This document shows, one piece after another, positions 10,526 to 22,026 of a DNA stretch of 64,000 bases. Origin of the DNA: Nemertoderma westbladi (Eukaryota; Xenacoelomorpha; Nemertodermatida; Nemertodermatidae); the NCBI GenBank assembly GCA_032718475.1, contig JAUCBJ010008860.1, positions 23,024 to 87,023 of the forward strand, in the 5' to 3' direction. A model generated the notes under the pieces. The model saw only the letters and a list, made by a program, of their open reading frames with translations, had not been told where the DNA came from and ran no database searches. Position 1 is the stretch's first letter. Each line of letters starts with the position of its first letter. Both the position numbers and the translations under genes were made by a program.

Positions 10526-10547
10526 TGACGTCACTCTGGTGACGTCA
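10526..10547. promoter_or_regulatory. pair of full CRE palindromes
   Basis: Two perfect TGACGTCA octamers lie at 10526-10533 and 10540-10547, made by a 14-bp tandem duplication of tctggtgacgtcac. TGACGTCA is the full CREB/ATF site. They lie in intron 3 of the C1orf43 homologue. Function is inference only. Confidence 0.4.
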
Positions 10548-10762
10548 GATCTCCTTCAGGCTGCGCAGCGACCCGATTTAAGGGAGCCTTGATTTGTTAA
10601 CCCCTTATCAATAGTTTGTTACCGAACTTTACTGTACTACGACTATTTATTTACATATTTTTACTTTATGTTACTCCGATGTTATAAACTATATACATTA
10701 TTTTTTAATAAAACTTAATTAACACCTAATAGAATTGTGTTTCTATATTTACAATATCAGTC

Positions 10763-10860
10763 TCGCTACTCACCAAACAGATGGAATGCGTCCATCGCTA
10801 CTCACCAAACAGATGGAATGCGTCCATCGCTACTCACCAAACAGATGGAATGCGTCCATA
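10763..10860 (-). repeat. 32-bp repeat triplicating an exon-intron junction
   Basis: Three tandem 32-bp units, read on the minus strand, each contain the last 22 nt of exon 3 (ATGGACGCATTCCATCTG and following) and the first 10 nt of the intron, including G|GTGAGT. The donors fall at 10838, 10806 and 10774. Only the first keeps the reading frame open, because using the others reads GGT GAG TAG. Confidence 0.9.
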
Positions 10861-11016
10861 GCTTTCATTCTCAGCACATAACTCGGGTGTCTCCCCGTAC
10901 CGACACCCAGTTGTCGGTCCATTTGGTCCGACACGTCCGACTTACTGCCAGCCTGAGTCGAACCGCCGTCGTGTAACAACTTGGGCTCGTATTGAACGTA
11001 CTGAACTCTTTCTAAC
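10838..11016 (-). CDS. C1orf43: C1orf43 homologue, coding exon 3
   Basis: On the minus strand an acceptor (gtcggtag) ends at 11017. The exon begins with one nt that completes an Arg codon with exon 2 and reads LERVQYVQYEPKLL, then a Gly/Ser-rich stretch, then YVLRMKAMDAFHLF. It ends with one nt at donor G|GTGAGT (10838/10837). The blocks RL.RVQ...YEP.LL and Y..RMKA.DA are the strongest signatures of human C1orf43 and are present in order. The central linker is longer than in the human protein. The donor is triplicated by a minisatellite. An in-frame ATG at 11033 lies upstream of the chosen acceptor and is probably intronic. Confidence 0.88.
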
Positions 11017-11960
11017 CTACCGACGTCCGACATGCAAATATAATTTAATATAAGTTTAACTTCGGACGCGCCGACATTAAAATAACGAAACTGTACTTCT
11101 CAACAAACAATAGCGGCATATTAAAGTAAGTTAAAATACAAATACAAGGGAATGTCACACAGCTAGCGCAATTAAAGCTCTTTGTTTGTTATTACAATAG
11201 CAATAACTACTTATATTGATGTATGGCTGTGGATAATGTTAAAGTGACGAGGACACTGCAATAATCTTAGATATATTTAGCTTTTTATTTGGCTCCTGGA
11301 TATTGTTGGTACTTTATATTGTTTTAATTGCATTTTGTCTCAGGCTTGGCGGCCACACGATGTCTCACACCACGACGGCACTAGCCTAGCTATTAGCTAC
11401 TGTGACGGTATGATCTGCCTGCATAATCAAACATTACCGGAAGGAACAAGATAACAAGATAATCCATTATACCGTATTTATAGTTAATGCAACAAATAAA
11501 TTGAGACAGTTTGTTAGGCTATAATGTAAACGTGTGTTGTCAGAGTGCATTTCGTTGGCAATTTGTGGTCAGCGTTTCCTGTGTCAGAGGTGGTTGAGTA
11601 ATGGGTAAGTTTTGCATGGTGAGTGTGAGTCTAGATGATGTCGGGGATAGCCCTAAGAGATATGGTCTCGTTTTCATGGGGGTCCCCTTAAGGCGAGGAG
11701 GTTATCGGTATGGTCGGTGTGGTAATTGTCTGTCGGTAGTGGTAAATGTGTAGTTATAAGGCGTGTGAAGAATGGTGTAGGAATGTGTTCGAGGGGAGTG
11801 GTCGGAGTAATATAACATTTAGTATAGAGCTGTGGGGGATTGCAGTATGGTCTGTGTGGTATTGATTGGCATCGCAGAGTATCACAAATACACAATCATC
11901 GATATAAAGATTATACGAAGTTACAAACGAAATAAAATCAATGAGTTAGATTCGGTTTGA
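11017..11960. other. intron 2 sequence before the 17-bp satellite
   Basis: I find no coding exon, RNA gene or transposon end here. The composition is ordinary, with AT-rich patches. Short open frames on both strands show no family pattern. Confidence 0.5.
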
Positions 11961-11961
11961 A

Positions 11962-14900
11962 TTCGTACCTACTAGATTACACGGATTTAAATAATAATTA
12001 CAATAGATTAATTATGATACAGATTACACGGATTACTAGATTACACGGATTACTAGATTACACGGATTACTAGATTACACGGATTACTAGATTACACAGA
12101 TTACTAGATTACACGGATTTAAATAAAAATTACAATAGATGAATTATGATACAGATTACACGGATTACTAGATTACACGGATTTAAATAACAATTACAAT
12201 AGATTAATTATGATACAGATTACACGGATTACTAGATTACACGGATTACTAGAATACACGGATTACTAGATTACACAGATTACTAGATTACACGGATTAC
12301 TAGATTATACGGATTACTAGATTACACGGATTACTAGATTACACGGATTACTAGATTACACGGATTACTAGATTACACGGATTACTAGATTACACGGATT
12401 ACTAGATTACACGGATTTAAATAACAATTACAATAGATTAATTATGATACAGATTACACGGATTACTAGATTACACAGATTACTAGATTACACGGATTAC
12501 TAGATTACACAGATTACTAGATTACACGGATTACTAGATTACACGGATTACTAGATTACACGGATTACTAGATTACACGGATTACTAGATTACACGGATT
12601 ACTAGATTACACGGATTGCTAGATTACACAGATTACTAGATTACACGGATTACTAGATTATACGGATTACTAGATTACACGGATTACTAGATTACACGGA
12701 TTACTAGATTACACGGATTACTAGATTACACGGATTTAAATAACAATTACAATAGATTAATTATGATACAGATTACACGGATTACTAGATTACACAGATT
12801 ACTAGATTACACGGATTACTAGATTACACAGATTACTAGATTACACAGATTACTAGATTACACGGATTTAAATAAAAATTACAATAGATTAATTATGATA
12901 CAGATTACACGGATTACTAGATTACACGGATTACTAGATTACACAGATTACTAGATTACACGGATTTAAATAACAATTACAATAGATTAATTATGATACA
13001 GATTACACGGATTACTAGATTACACAGATTACTAGATTACACGGATTTAAATAACAATTACAATAGATTAATTATGATACAGATTACACGGATTACTAGA
13101 TTACACGGATTACTAGATTACACGGATTACTAGATTACACGGATTACTAGATTACACGGATTTAAATAACAATTACAATAGATTAATTATGATACAGATT
13201 ACACGGATTACTAGATTACACGGATTACTAGATTACACGGATTACTAGATTACACGGATTACTAGATTACACGGATTACTAGATTACACGGATTTAAATA
13301 ACAATTACAATAGATTAATTATGATACAGATTACACGGATTACTAGATTACACGGATTACTAGATTACACAGATTACTAGGTTACACGGATTTAAATAAC
13401 AATTACAATAGATTAATTATGATACAGATTACACGGATTACTAGATTACACGGATTACTAGATTACACGGATTACTAGATTACACGGATTACTAGATTAC
13501 ACGGATTTAAATAACAATTACAATAGATTAATTATGATACAGATTACACGGATTACTAGATTACACGGATTACTAGATTACACGGATTACTAGATTACAC
13601 GGATTACTAGATTACACGGATTACTAGATTACACGGATTTAAATAACAATTACAATAGATTAATTATGATACAGATTACACGGATTACTAGATTACACGG
13701 ATTACTAGATTACACAGATTACTAGATTACACGGATTTAAATAACAATTACAATAGATTAATTATGATACAGATTACACGGATTACTAGATTACACGGAT
13801 TACTAGATTACACGGATTACTAGATTACACGGATTTAAATAACAATTACAATAGATTAATTATGATACAGATTACACGGATTACTAGATTACACGGATTA
13901 CTAGATTACACGGATTACTAGATTACACGGATTACTAGATTACACGGATTACTAGATTACACGGATTTAAATAACAATTACAATAGATTAATTATGATAC
14001 AGATTACACAGATTACTAGATTACACGGATTACTAGATTACACGGATTACTAGATTACACGGATTACTAGATTACACGGATTTAAATAACAATTACAATA
14101 GATTAATTATGATACAGATTACACAGATTACTAGATTACACGGATTACTAGATTACACAGATTACTAGATTACACGGATTACTAGTTACACGGATTTAAA
14201 TAACAATTACAATAGATTAATTATGATACAGATTACACAGATTACTAGATTACACGGATTACTAGATTACACGGATTTAAATAACAATTACAATAGATTA
14301 ATTATGATACAGATTACACGGATTACTAGATTACACGGATTACTAGATTACACGGATTACTAGATTACACGGATTACTAGATTACACGGATTACTAGATT
14401 ACACGGATTTAAATAACAATTACAATAGATTAATTATGATACAGATTACACGGATTACTAGATTACACAGATTACTAGATTACACAGATTACTAGATTAC
14501 ACGGATTACTAGATTACACGGATTACTAGATTACACGGATTTAAATAACAATTACAATAGATTAATTATGATACAGATTACACGGATTACTAGATTACAC
14601 AGATTACTAGATTACACAGATTACTAGATTACACGGATTATTAGATTACACGGATTACTAGATTACACGGATTTAAATAACAATTACAATAGATTAATTA
14701 TGATACAGATTACACGGATTACTAGATTACACAGATTACTAGATTACACAGATTACTAGATTACACAGATTACACGGATTACTAGATTACACAGATTACT
14801 AGATTACACAGATTACTAGATTACACGGATTACTAGATTACACGGATTACTAGATTACACGGATTACTAGATTACACGGATTACTAGATTACACGGATTA

Positions 14901-15116
14901 CTAGATTACACGGATTACACAGATTACACGGATTACTAGATTATACGGATTACTAGATTACACGGATTACTAGATTACACGGATTACTAGATTACACGGA
15001 TTACTAGATTACACGGATTACTAGATTACACGGATTACTAGATTACACGGATTACTAGATTACACAGATTACTAGATTACACGGATTTAAATAAAAATTA
15101 CAATAGATTAATTATG
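11962..15116. repeat. 17-bp GATTACA satellite punctuated by a 36-bp spacer
   Basis: The basic unit is GATTACACGGATTACTA, with variants acagatt and tatacgg. Runs of about 1 to 13 units are interrupted by a conserved spacer containing TTTAAATAACAATTACAA followed by tagattaattatgataca. I counted about 22-23 spacers. Two long runs late in the array (14.7-15.1 kb) lack spacers. The array is in intron 2 of the C1orf43 homologue and ends in a last spacer at about 15116. Confidence 0.95.
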
Positions 15117-15525
15117 AACGATTTAAATTCGTACTTACTGTACGAATTTAATTATCCATTCCCAGCAACAATCAAAATATTAACGAAATTATTACCCGAA
15201 ATGTGTAGGGAAATACACAGTAAAAGGACGTACATTAAAATATAAATATGTTAATGGAGATAAAATAGAATAAGGTTCTGAATAAGGTTCTTACATTCAG
15301 TACTATACAGTTACTACATTATTAATCCAAGACGGCTGTTCATTAAGGCCATTCGTTGAAGAAGTTATTAAAGAAGTTATTAAAAGAGCCTGTTAAATAC
15401 ACCCGAAATATAAAATACTTAGTTAAAATATTTATAAAATACACTATAAATATACCAAAAGTTAAAATACATAGTATACTATAAGATACTGAGTTTTACT
15501 GTACTGAGTTTACAAATATACATAG
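15117..15525. other. intron 2 sequence between satellite and hAT-like element
   Basis: This AT-rich sequence has no recognisable gene. It begins with a short palindrome (taaattcgtacttactgtacgaattta) beside the array edge and later holds repeated aatac/tatact words. Confidence 0.5.
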
Positions 15526-16242
15526 TAGAGTTGAAACAGAGACCTGTTTTTCTTAATCCCGGTAAACCAGAGCCCTACCCAGAGAATTATTTTGAAAAAT
15601 ACCGGAGACCAGAGCCGGAGATCAGAGACTTTGTTTATTTTTGTACTTACAATTTGATTACTCCCCTATAACACAAACAGGTACATACGGCCTTAGAACT
15701 ATTTTCTATGGTTCAATTACAGTAAATCCAACCCATTTCAACCCTTACCCATTGGAAGAAAATAAGCGCACGTACAGTTTGGGGGACTTAATTAATATTA
15801 ATTTGGTTATTTGTTTATTAATTCGTTCTTATTTTGTTGTTGTTAATAATATGTTACATTAATTTGTTTTGCGCCATAGTTACCGGTACTTTATTAATTA
15901 AAGGCACTTATTTTACAATTGTTCAAATCATATGCATTTCAATATACTATAAACTTAATCATTAACGAATACTTAGTGCACAGGTATAGTGCTCTACTCG
16001 CCCCATTTACAAGCCTCGTTACGCTCGTTCTCTCCATTTGGTAGTATCTATCCTATAACAAATTGAATGGAGAACAGCCCTTTCTTTCACTTTTAAACAT
16101 TATGGGAGCTCAAATTAAGCGCCCTTATCCTTAAATAAGAACCATCTTTAGGTGCTAATTTAACTTAAAATTAAACGCACCTTAAATTAATTAATAAGAA
16201 GATTATCCATTATCGGTACATTTTATTAGAAATAGTGTAAAA

Positions 16243-18593
16243 GGGTCAATAAGCTTAAAAGTGGCCAAAAAGGGGTACAAATTGACCAAAAAATTTTTGT
16301 CGGAAATTAGTGCCATACCATCAAGGTGCATACCATACACCATTCGAAAGATAATTTCATGGCGAATCTTGTGATGGTAGAGGGAGAGCATGACGCGCTG
16401 CTCAAAGGGAGATATATGGCAAAAACTAATGTCATATCTGTAACGTTTTTGTCTACCACAGTAACGCATTACAGTGATGACATTTATGGGACAAACGTCT
16501 GTAACGGCCATCTGTAACGGTAATTATGTTATATGGATTTTGCAGTATTTATAACTTATTGCTTCGACAATAAGGTAATTTCTTGGACAAACATCTGTAA
16601 CAAACAGCGATATCTGACCATAACCATCGCATCCATTAAATTATATGTACTTAATACATATGATTTCCAATAATAAATAGAAAAAGTTTTTCATTAACAT
16701 TTTTCTGTGTAACCGATAATCTTGTTTTACACGATTTTTTTTATCCCGTTTTAAATTTTCTCTATCGCGCCGCTTTTTATATGCTTGTTTAAAATACTCT
16801 GTATAACAACCGCGGTCCATTTTTTCTCTGTACTTATTTAACCGCTCCCTGGCGTTTCTCTGCAACTGATTCAGAGACGTCTATTACCTCATCCAATATA
16901 CGGATCTGACTAAACTTATCACAATAATATAAGTAGTGCACAAGTCCTTCATGTAAGTCAGTAAGTGATGTTAAGCCAATGATTTAGAAATTGATAGTAA
17001 ATTATAGGGCATAGGCCTTTTATATGCTATGAGGATCATTGCTATCAGCATTGTTGTAATAAATTACGCGCCTATGCAGGGAAGCCTAATAACGAAAAAC
17101 GCAAAACGAAACAGGGCAAAGTACCGTCTGTACAATATATTGTATGTTAAAAAAAACACTGTTTGTAGGAAATGTATCTTCTACAATTCTAAACGAAATA
17201 AAGCGAAATTCTGCAGAAAGCACATTTTATTAATAGGCCTACTTTTAAAATTTATAAGATGGAGATTGTATATATTTGCAATTAATTCCTAAATTATTTA
17301 CCACGGACCCAGAAGCTCTTGATTCATAAAATTTCATATGTGAAGTGAATCTGCGCTTTACTCCCTAGAATCCACAATCACCTCTTCCCGGATAGAGATA
17401 AACATGAATCCGTGTTTTACTCCCCTTACGGGAGGATCCAGTAACACTTGAGAATTCAAATTAGATTGAATTCGCATTTTGCACTCATTTCCGGATTTCA
17501 GGAAAATCCGGATCCGCGTTTTAACCTCAAAATTCGAGAACCGATCCGGATCCTGCATCCGGTTCCGCGTTTTACACTTACCCATCTTACACTACCACAT
17601 TACCACGAGCAGTTAGGATGTCAGTAGGAAGATGAAGAACGTATCAAACGCGTAGGCATTCAAATATTGTCAGTGATGCCTTATTGTATTTCAGGATGAC
17701 ACTCCGTTACAGATAGGACTGTCATATAGATATGACTGAAAACCTACAGCCTGTAACGCATCGATAACTGGTTATATAATGCGTTACAGATGAGACATGC
17801 CCTATCTGTAACGCACTGCACTGTAACGGTGACGCGTTACAGATGGTTGACAAAAACGCTTACCACCGCCATACATCATAGGTGTTTATTTATCACATTA
17901 ACTCTTGGGGTTAATGCGGCATAAATTCAAATTGCCTTTCCACACGTACCATTATACTTGTATGAGATTAATATTATCAAAATCTATGGCCACATTTGTA
18001 GCGTTACAGATATGGACGTTTATGCTTTCAATATTGACTTTGTTAAACATAAATGCTTCCCAAATGAGATTACCTTACCCTTTGTATGTGATATTTGGCC
18101 TATATATGTTAGAAACCCTGTAGATTCTAAATATATCAAAACTGTAAACCTACAGTTACTACTTCAGATTCTAGACGTAAATGTTACAGATGTGACACAA
18201 AAAGTGAAAAATCCATGCCCATTTTATGTATCGATCTCAAATGGTTCAATATGAATATTATGGCCTGAAATAAATCGGAAAAGAAAGCAAAACATCTAAG
18301 CTTCCCAACAATACATAGGTTTCCTATATATTTGGCACTTGGAGTGATAAAATTTACAGTTGTTTGTGGTCTTGTCACGTAAGGGACAACTGATTTTCAC
18401 GATATTTCAGTCTTTAATGGGGCATATCTTCTGACTGCCTTTACAGATTTGGATAATTTTTAGTGCGTAAGCTGCGCAAATAAATTAGCTACAGAATAAT
18501 ATATAACTTTATTATATACGAATAAATTAAAGCATATATAATTATATCGTATCTTCCGGACAAACCATTGGCCACTTTTAAGCTTATTAACCC
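16243..18593. mobile_element. nested DNA transposon with GTTACAG subterminal motifs
   Basis: Inverted termini of 26 bp start GGGTYAATAAGCTT and run on to aaaagtggccaa, with one mismatch. They are flanked by AAAA on each side (16239-16242, 18594-18597), which may be a 4-bp target duplication or chance. ATCTGTAACG words cluster in the left third (16436-16600) and the inverse CGTTACAGAT in the right third (17707-18190). This fits subterminal transposase-binding repeats in inverted orientation. No transposase was recognised. A lysine/arginine-rich open stretch on the minus strand (16641-16865) may be a remnant. Confidence 0.65.
17340..17590. repeat. degenerate repeat of GATCCGCGTTTTAC type
   Basis: Five imperfect copies, about 40-60 bp apart, share the pattern gaatcYgcgttttactcc (for example near 17348, 17405, 17468, 17512 and 17563). 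They lie in the centre of the nested DNA transposon. No function is apparent. Confidence 0.5.
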
Positions 18594-19040
18594 AAAAGTG
18601 AATATATAATTGTGTTGAAGCAGTTTATGTAAAATAGTTAAAAATTAAAGAAATAATTAATTGTAAAAATAATCATCATTTCACATTTTGTGTTGTACAG
18701 GATCTATTTTTAAATATCTATTTCTAATTTGTCAAATCACTGATCTCTGGTTAAAATGTCTGTTTTCAATACCCGGGAACCAGAGACCTATCCGGAGACC
18801 AAAAAATAGCCCGGAGAATCCAGAGATCAGAGATCAGCTACAAGTCTCTGTTTCAACTCTAATACATAGTATATTAAAAAATACATATTTAAAGGGGGTT
18901 AGGGCTTATAGGGTTCTAGAATTATTGATCAGCACCATATCACAGGCCGTTTGTTAAGACAGCTGTTATAAATTAGCATCATATCACTAATAATTAGGAG
19001 TTAGGATATCATAGTACGTACGTATCATATCATGCTGTTG

Positions 19041-20100
19041 TTAGCGCATATTCAAATAGTGGTTTTTGATCCCATGTTTAAATGACTCCAGGGATATTTT
19101 ACTTTTTAGTTTATTGGGCAGGGAGTTCCATAGACTCGGGCCTAAGAATGACAGCGTTTCACACCCAACAGCAGTTCTGCGTGAGGGGATTACGGCTCGG
19201 TTCTCGCTCCTACGAAGGTTAATTCCAGTTGGGTCGAAAATAACTAAGTTCTCGAGATATGGTGGGGATAGGCCGCGACTAATACGATACATGTGACATA
19301 ATATGCTTTGCTCAACACGAGTGTCAATAGGTAGGTAGCCATGACATTTTTATATAGTGGTCTTGCGTTATGTGTGTCCGGTGGTGTAGTCCCAGGCAGA
19401 ATCGTATACACTTCCGTTGGAGTGTCTGTAGTTGGTTCTGTAGACCTTTGCTTGTGCTATAGTACCAGCAGGATGATACAAAGTCCAAGTGAGATTGAAT
19501 TAGAGCATTACAAAGCAACCTTTTGGTGTAATAATCGAGTATAGACCCCTGTCGGTAAAGGAATCGTAGAGTTGAGTTGCATTTCTTTATAACCTTTGCT
19601 GCCATTGAATCGCCTGGCATCCAAGAAACACCCTAAATATTTCACAGTTTTTTTTTCTTCAATAGGGATCACAGCGCATGTAATATTGAGCGGGTGAGCG
19701 TTGTTTAGTCGCTGGTGAGTTCCAAAAAGAATGCTTTTAGTTTTTTCGAAGTTCAAACTTAATTTGTTTTCAGTAGCCCATGAGTATACTTTGTCTAGCC
19801 TAATTTCTAGCGTATTTGCAACAGCTGATGGGTTTTGGTGGGAGGCAATGAGGTTGGCATCATCGGCTAGCTTCAGGGGCAAAGTATGTGGTTCTGTAAA
19901 AGTTACATCCGACTCTGTTTGGAGTTCTAGGTTTACGCTATGGAGTTCATCTTTGGGTCTCAATGACTGTAGATTTGATCCAGAGGAGCATGTAGCCGGG
20001 TTGATGGCCATATTTAGGTCGTTTCCATATATTAAGAAGAGCAAAACTGCCAATAGACCTCCTTGTGGTACTCCTGTATCTACTATCGCTTCACTCGAAC
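19041..20100 (-). pseudogene. 5'-truncated LINE, RT palm to 3' end
   Basis: Minus-strand open stretches give the RT from motif B onward. From about 20100 to 19620 they include GVPQGGLLAVLLFLIYGNDL, then LADDANLIAS (motif C, ADD), KLSLNFEKTKSILF and VKYLGCFLDAR. In a second frame, 19620-19324, comes the thumb region with HLDFVSSCWYYS. In a third, 19292-19041, comes the C-terminal LGPSLWNSLPNKLK pattern. Two frame changes make it inactive. The sequence upstream of motif B is lost at a 27-C tract, so the copy is 5'-truncated. It lies in intron 2 of the C1orf43 homologue in the same orientation. Confidence 0.85.
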
Positions 20101-20103
20101 ATA

Positions 20104-20130
20104 CCCCCCCCCCCCCCCCCCCCCCCCCCC
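20104..20130. repeat. C27 homopolymer
   Basis: Twenty-seven consecutive C residues sit exactly where the LINE open frame stops. They are followed at once by the minisatellite beginning at about 20150. Confidence 0.95.
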
Positions 20131-20149
20131 AACACAGACACAAGACTTG

Positions 20150-20592
20150 GGGGTGTGTGTGTGTGGTTGACGGGATTGCACGTCATCCTCCCACATACAT
20201 TGGGGGTAGTGTGTGTGTGTGTGTGGTTGACGGGATTGCACGTCATCCTCCCACATACATTGGGGGTAGTGTGTGAGTGGTTGACGGGTTTGCACGTCAT
20301 CCTCCCACATACATTGGGGGTAGTGTGTGTGTGGTTGACGGGATTGCACGTCATCCTCCCACATACATTGGGGGTAGTGTGTGTGTGTGTGTGGTTGACG
20401 GGATTGCACGTCATCCTCCCACATACATTGGGGGTAGTGGGTGTGTGTGTGGTTGACGGGTTGAGTCTCCCACAGTACAGGGTAGTGGGTGTGTGTGAGT
20501 GACGTACTACGTCACTCACACACACACACACTACCCCCAATGTATGTGGGAGGATGGCGTGCAATCCCGTCAACCACACACACACACCCCAA
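20150..20592. repeat. 54-60-bp minisatellite with an inverted terminal copy
   Basis: Five direct copies contain GGTTGACGGGATTGCACGTC, catcctcccacatacattggggg and a (GT)n spacer of variable length. A shortened copy follows. After a palindrome (GTGAGTGACGTA, C, TACGTCACTCAC, at 20495-20519) one full copy runs in inverted orientation to about 20592. The inverted part can pair with any direct copy. Confidence 0.9.
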
Positions 20593-20741
20593 GTAATGTG
20601 TGAAGTTTACTGTCCGCTTTGGGCTTCCGTAAAATATCCTAATATAATAGTTTCTTAGTTATTATGCGACACACTAAAAAAGAGTCAGTCTATGCTACAT
20701 AACCAACATAGCTCTCACCACTAATTAATAATTAACTCTAC
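20593..20741. other. intron 2 start region
   Basis: Short unique sequence between the minisatellite and the exon 2 donor. No feature is recognised. Confidence 0.5.
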
Positions 20742-20869
20742 CTCCTGAGTATCTCATCCTGTAAGTCCTGCGGTGCCCCAGCAGCTATCTGACCTCTACG
20801 AGCCTTCCTCGATTTCATTTGTAGTCGAGTTACCTGCCTCTTCGCAAATATCGCCAACACAACGCAAAC
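20742..20869 (-). CDS. C1orf43: C1orf43 homologue, coding exon 2
   Basis: On the minus strand an acceptor (cgttatttag) ends at 20870. The exon reads 42 codons plus 2 nt and ends at donor GGAG|GTAGAG (20742/20741). It opens VCVVLAIFAKRQVTRLQMKS, which aligns without a gap to the human segment that ends its membrane helix with F.KRQ..R..MKSR. It continues with a region ending APQDLQDEILR, like the human NAPKDLKEEI. Two trailing nt plus the first nt of exon 3 make the Arg before LERV. The hydrophobic start is the second half of a single N-terminal membrane segment; the KRQ cluster marks its cytosolic edge. The exon is too short for standard ORF calling. Confidence 0.85.
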
Positions 20870-22026
20870 CTAAATAACGTTGAAACTACGGAAATAACAT
20901 GAAATGAAAATAGGCTAACACAAACTATTACAAATCATTTATAGGGTTGTCCATTTATCCATGTCCATTACAGCACAGCAATATTACATTACAGCATTAG
21001 TCTGTAAGTCCATTCCCCTTGTGACATGGTCGTTGACATGTCGCATGACCTATATTTTAGGCTATTGGTTCATTCAAACAGATGAACAGTCAAACCGCCT
21101 TCAAAAGCGTTGGGCGTAATTGCTGGATTGAGATTGCTGGATTGAGTAGGCCACGCCACATCCTACAGGCCTGCTATGCCAAATTTTGTGGCATTGGTCA
21201 GGTAAATGGACATGGACAACCAGACAAATACCAATGAATACTGCTACCGGTACGACGATCTGCCGCACTAAAACTCCACACACATCCGCATCCGACATTA
21301 ATCACAAAGTAAACTTACCAAAACTCCACATCCGACATTAATCACAAAGTAAAAACTTACCAAAACTCCACATCCGACATTAATCACAAAGTAAACTTAC
21401 CAAAACTCCACACACATCCGACATTAATCACAAAGTAAACTTACCAAAACTCCACACACATCCACATCCGACATTAATCACAAAGTAAAAACTTACCAAA
21501 ACTCCACATCCGACAGTAATCACAAAGTAAAAACTTACCAAAACTCCACATCCGACATTAATCACAAAGTAAAAACTTACCAAAACTCCACACACATCCG
21601 CATCCGACATTAATCACAAAGTAAAAACTTACCAAAACTCCACATCCGACAGTAATCACAAAGTAAAAACTTACCAAAACTCCACATCCGACATTAATCA
21701 CAAAGTAAACTTACCAAAACTCCACACACATCCGCATCCGACATTAATCACAAAGTAAAAACTTACCAAAACTCCACATCCGACAGTAATCACAAAGTAA
21801 AAACTTACCAAAACTCCACATCCGACATTAATCACAAAGTAAAAACTTACCAAAACTCCACATCCGACAGTAATCACAAAGTAAAAACTTACCAAAACTC
21901 CACATCCGACAGTAATCACAAAGTAAAAACTTACCAAAACTCCACATCCGACATTAATCACAAAGTAAACTTACCAAAACTCCACACACATCCGCATCCG
22001 ACATTAATCACAAAGTAAAAACTTAC
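20870..22026. other. intron 1 of the C1orf43 homologue
   Basis: This intron contains about 400 bp of unique sequence (20870-21270), then the 42-bp array that replicates the exon 1 junction. The copy nearest exon 2 (about 21298-21265) still has ATG and the coding words, but its donor is mutated (ttttagtgcgg instead of ttttggtaagt). Confidence 0.6.

Larger units (their letters stand above)
9225..10837. other. intron 3 of the C1orf43 homologue
   Basis: This is the 1,613-bp intron between exons 3 and 4. It contains a TTAA-flanked MITE (9540-10288), a pair of CRE palindromes (10526-10547) and two extra copies of the exon 3 donor sequence (10774 and 10806). The rest is AT-rich without recognisable genes. 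Confidence 0.7.
15526..18861. mobile_element. hAT-like DNA transposon with 8-bp target duplication
   Basis: The ends are 21-bp inverted repeats beginning TAGAGTTGAAACAGAGAC, matching at 20 of 21 positions (15526-15546 and 18841-18861). They are flanked by the identical octamer ATACATAG at 15518-15525 and 18862-18869. An 8-bp duplication and a YAGNG-type terminus fit the hAT superfamily. No transposase is visible. Most of the interval is a second element (16243-18593) inserted in it, so the host copy is only about 1 kb. CCGGAGACCAGAG words occur near both ends. Confidence 0.75.

Noticed and set aside
11962-15116. CRISPR-like array in the GATTACA region
   Set aside because: The spacers are all the same sequence and the genome is animal; it is a two-component satellite.
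16641-16865. A lysine/arginine-rich 74-codon minus-strand gene
   Set aside because: It could be a transposase remnant, but it has no definable domain and low-complexity composition, so it is mentioned only under the nested element.
20065-20585. Frames on both strands through the 54-60-bp minisatellite
   Set aside because: They consist only of repeat translation and poly-Gly or poly-Pro from the C27 tract.
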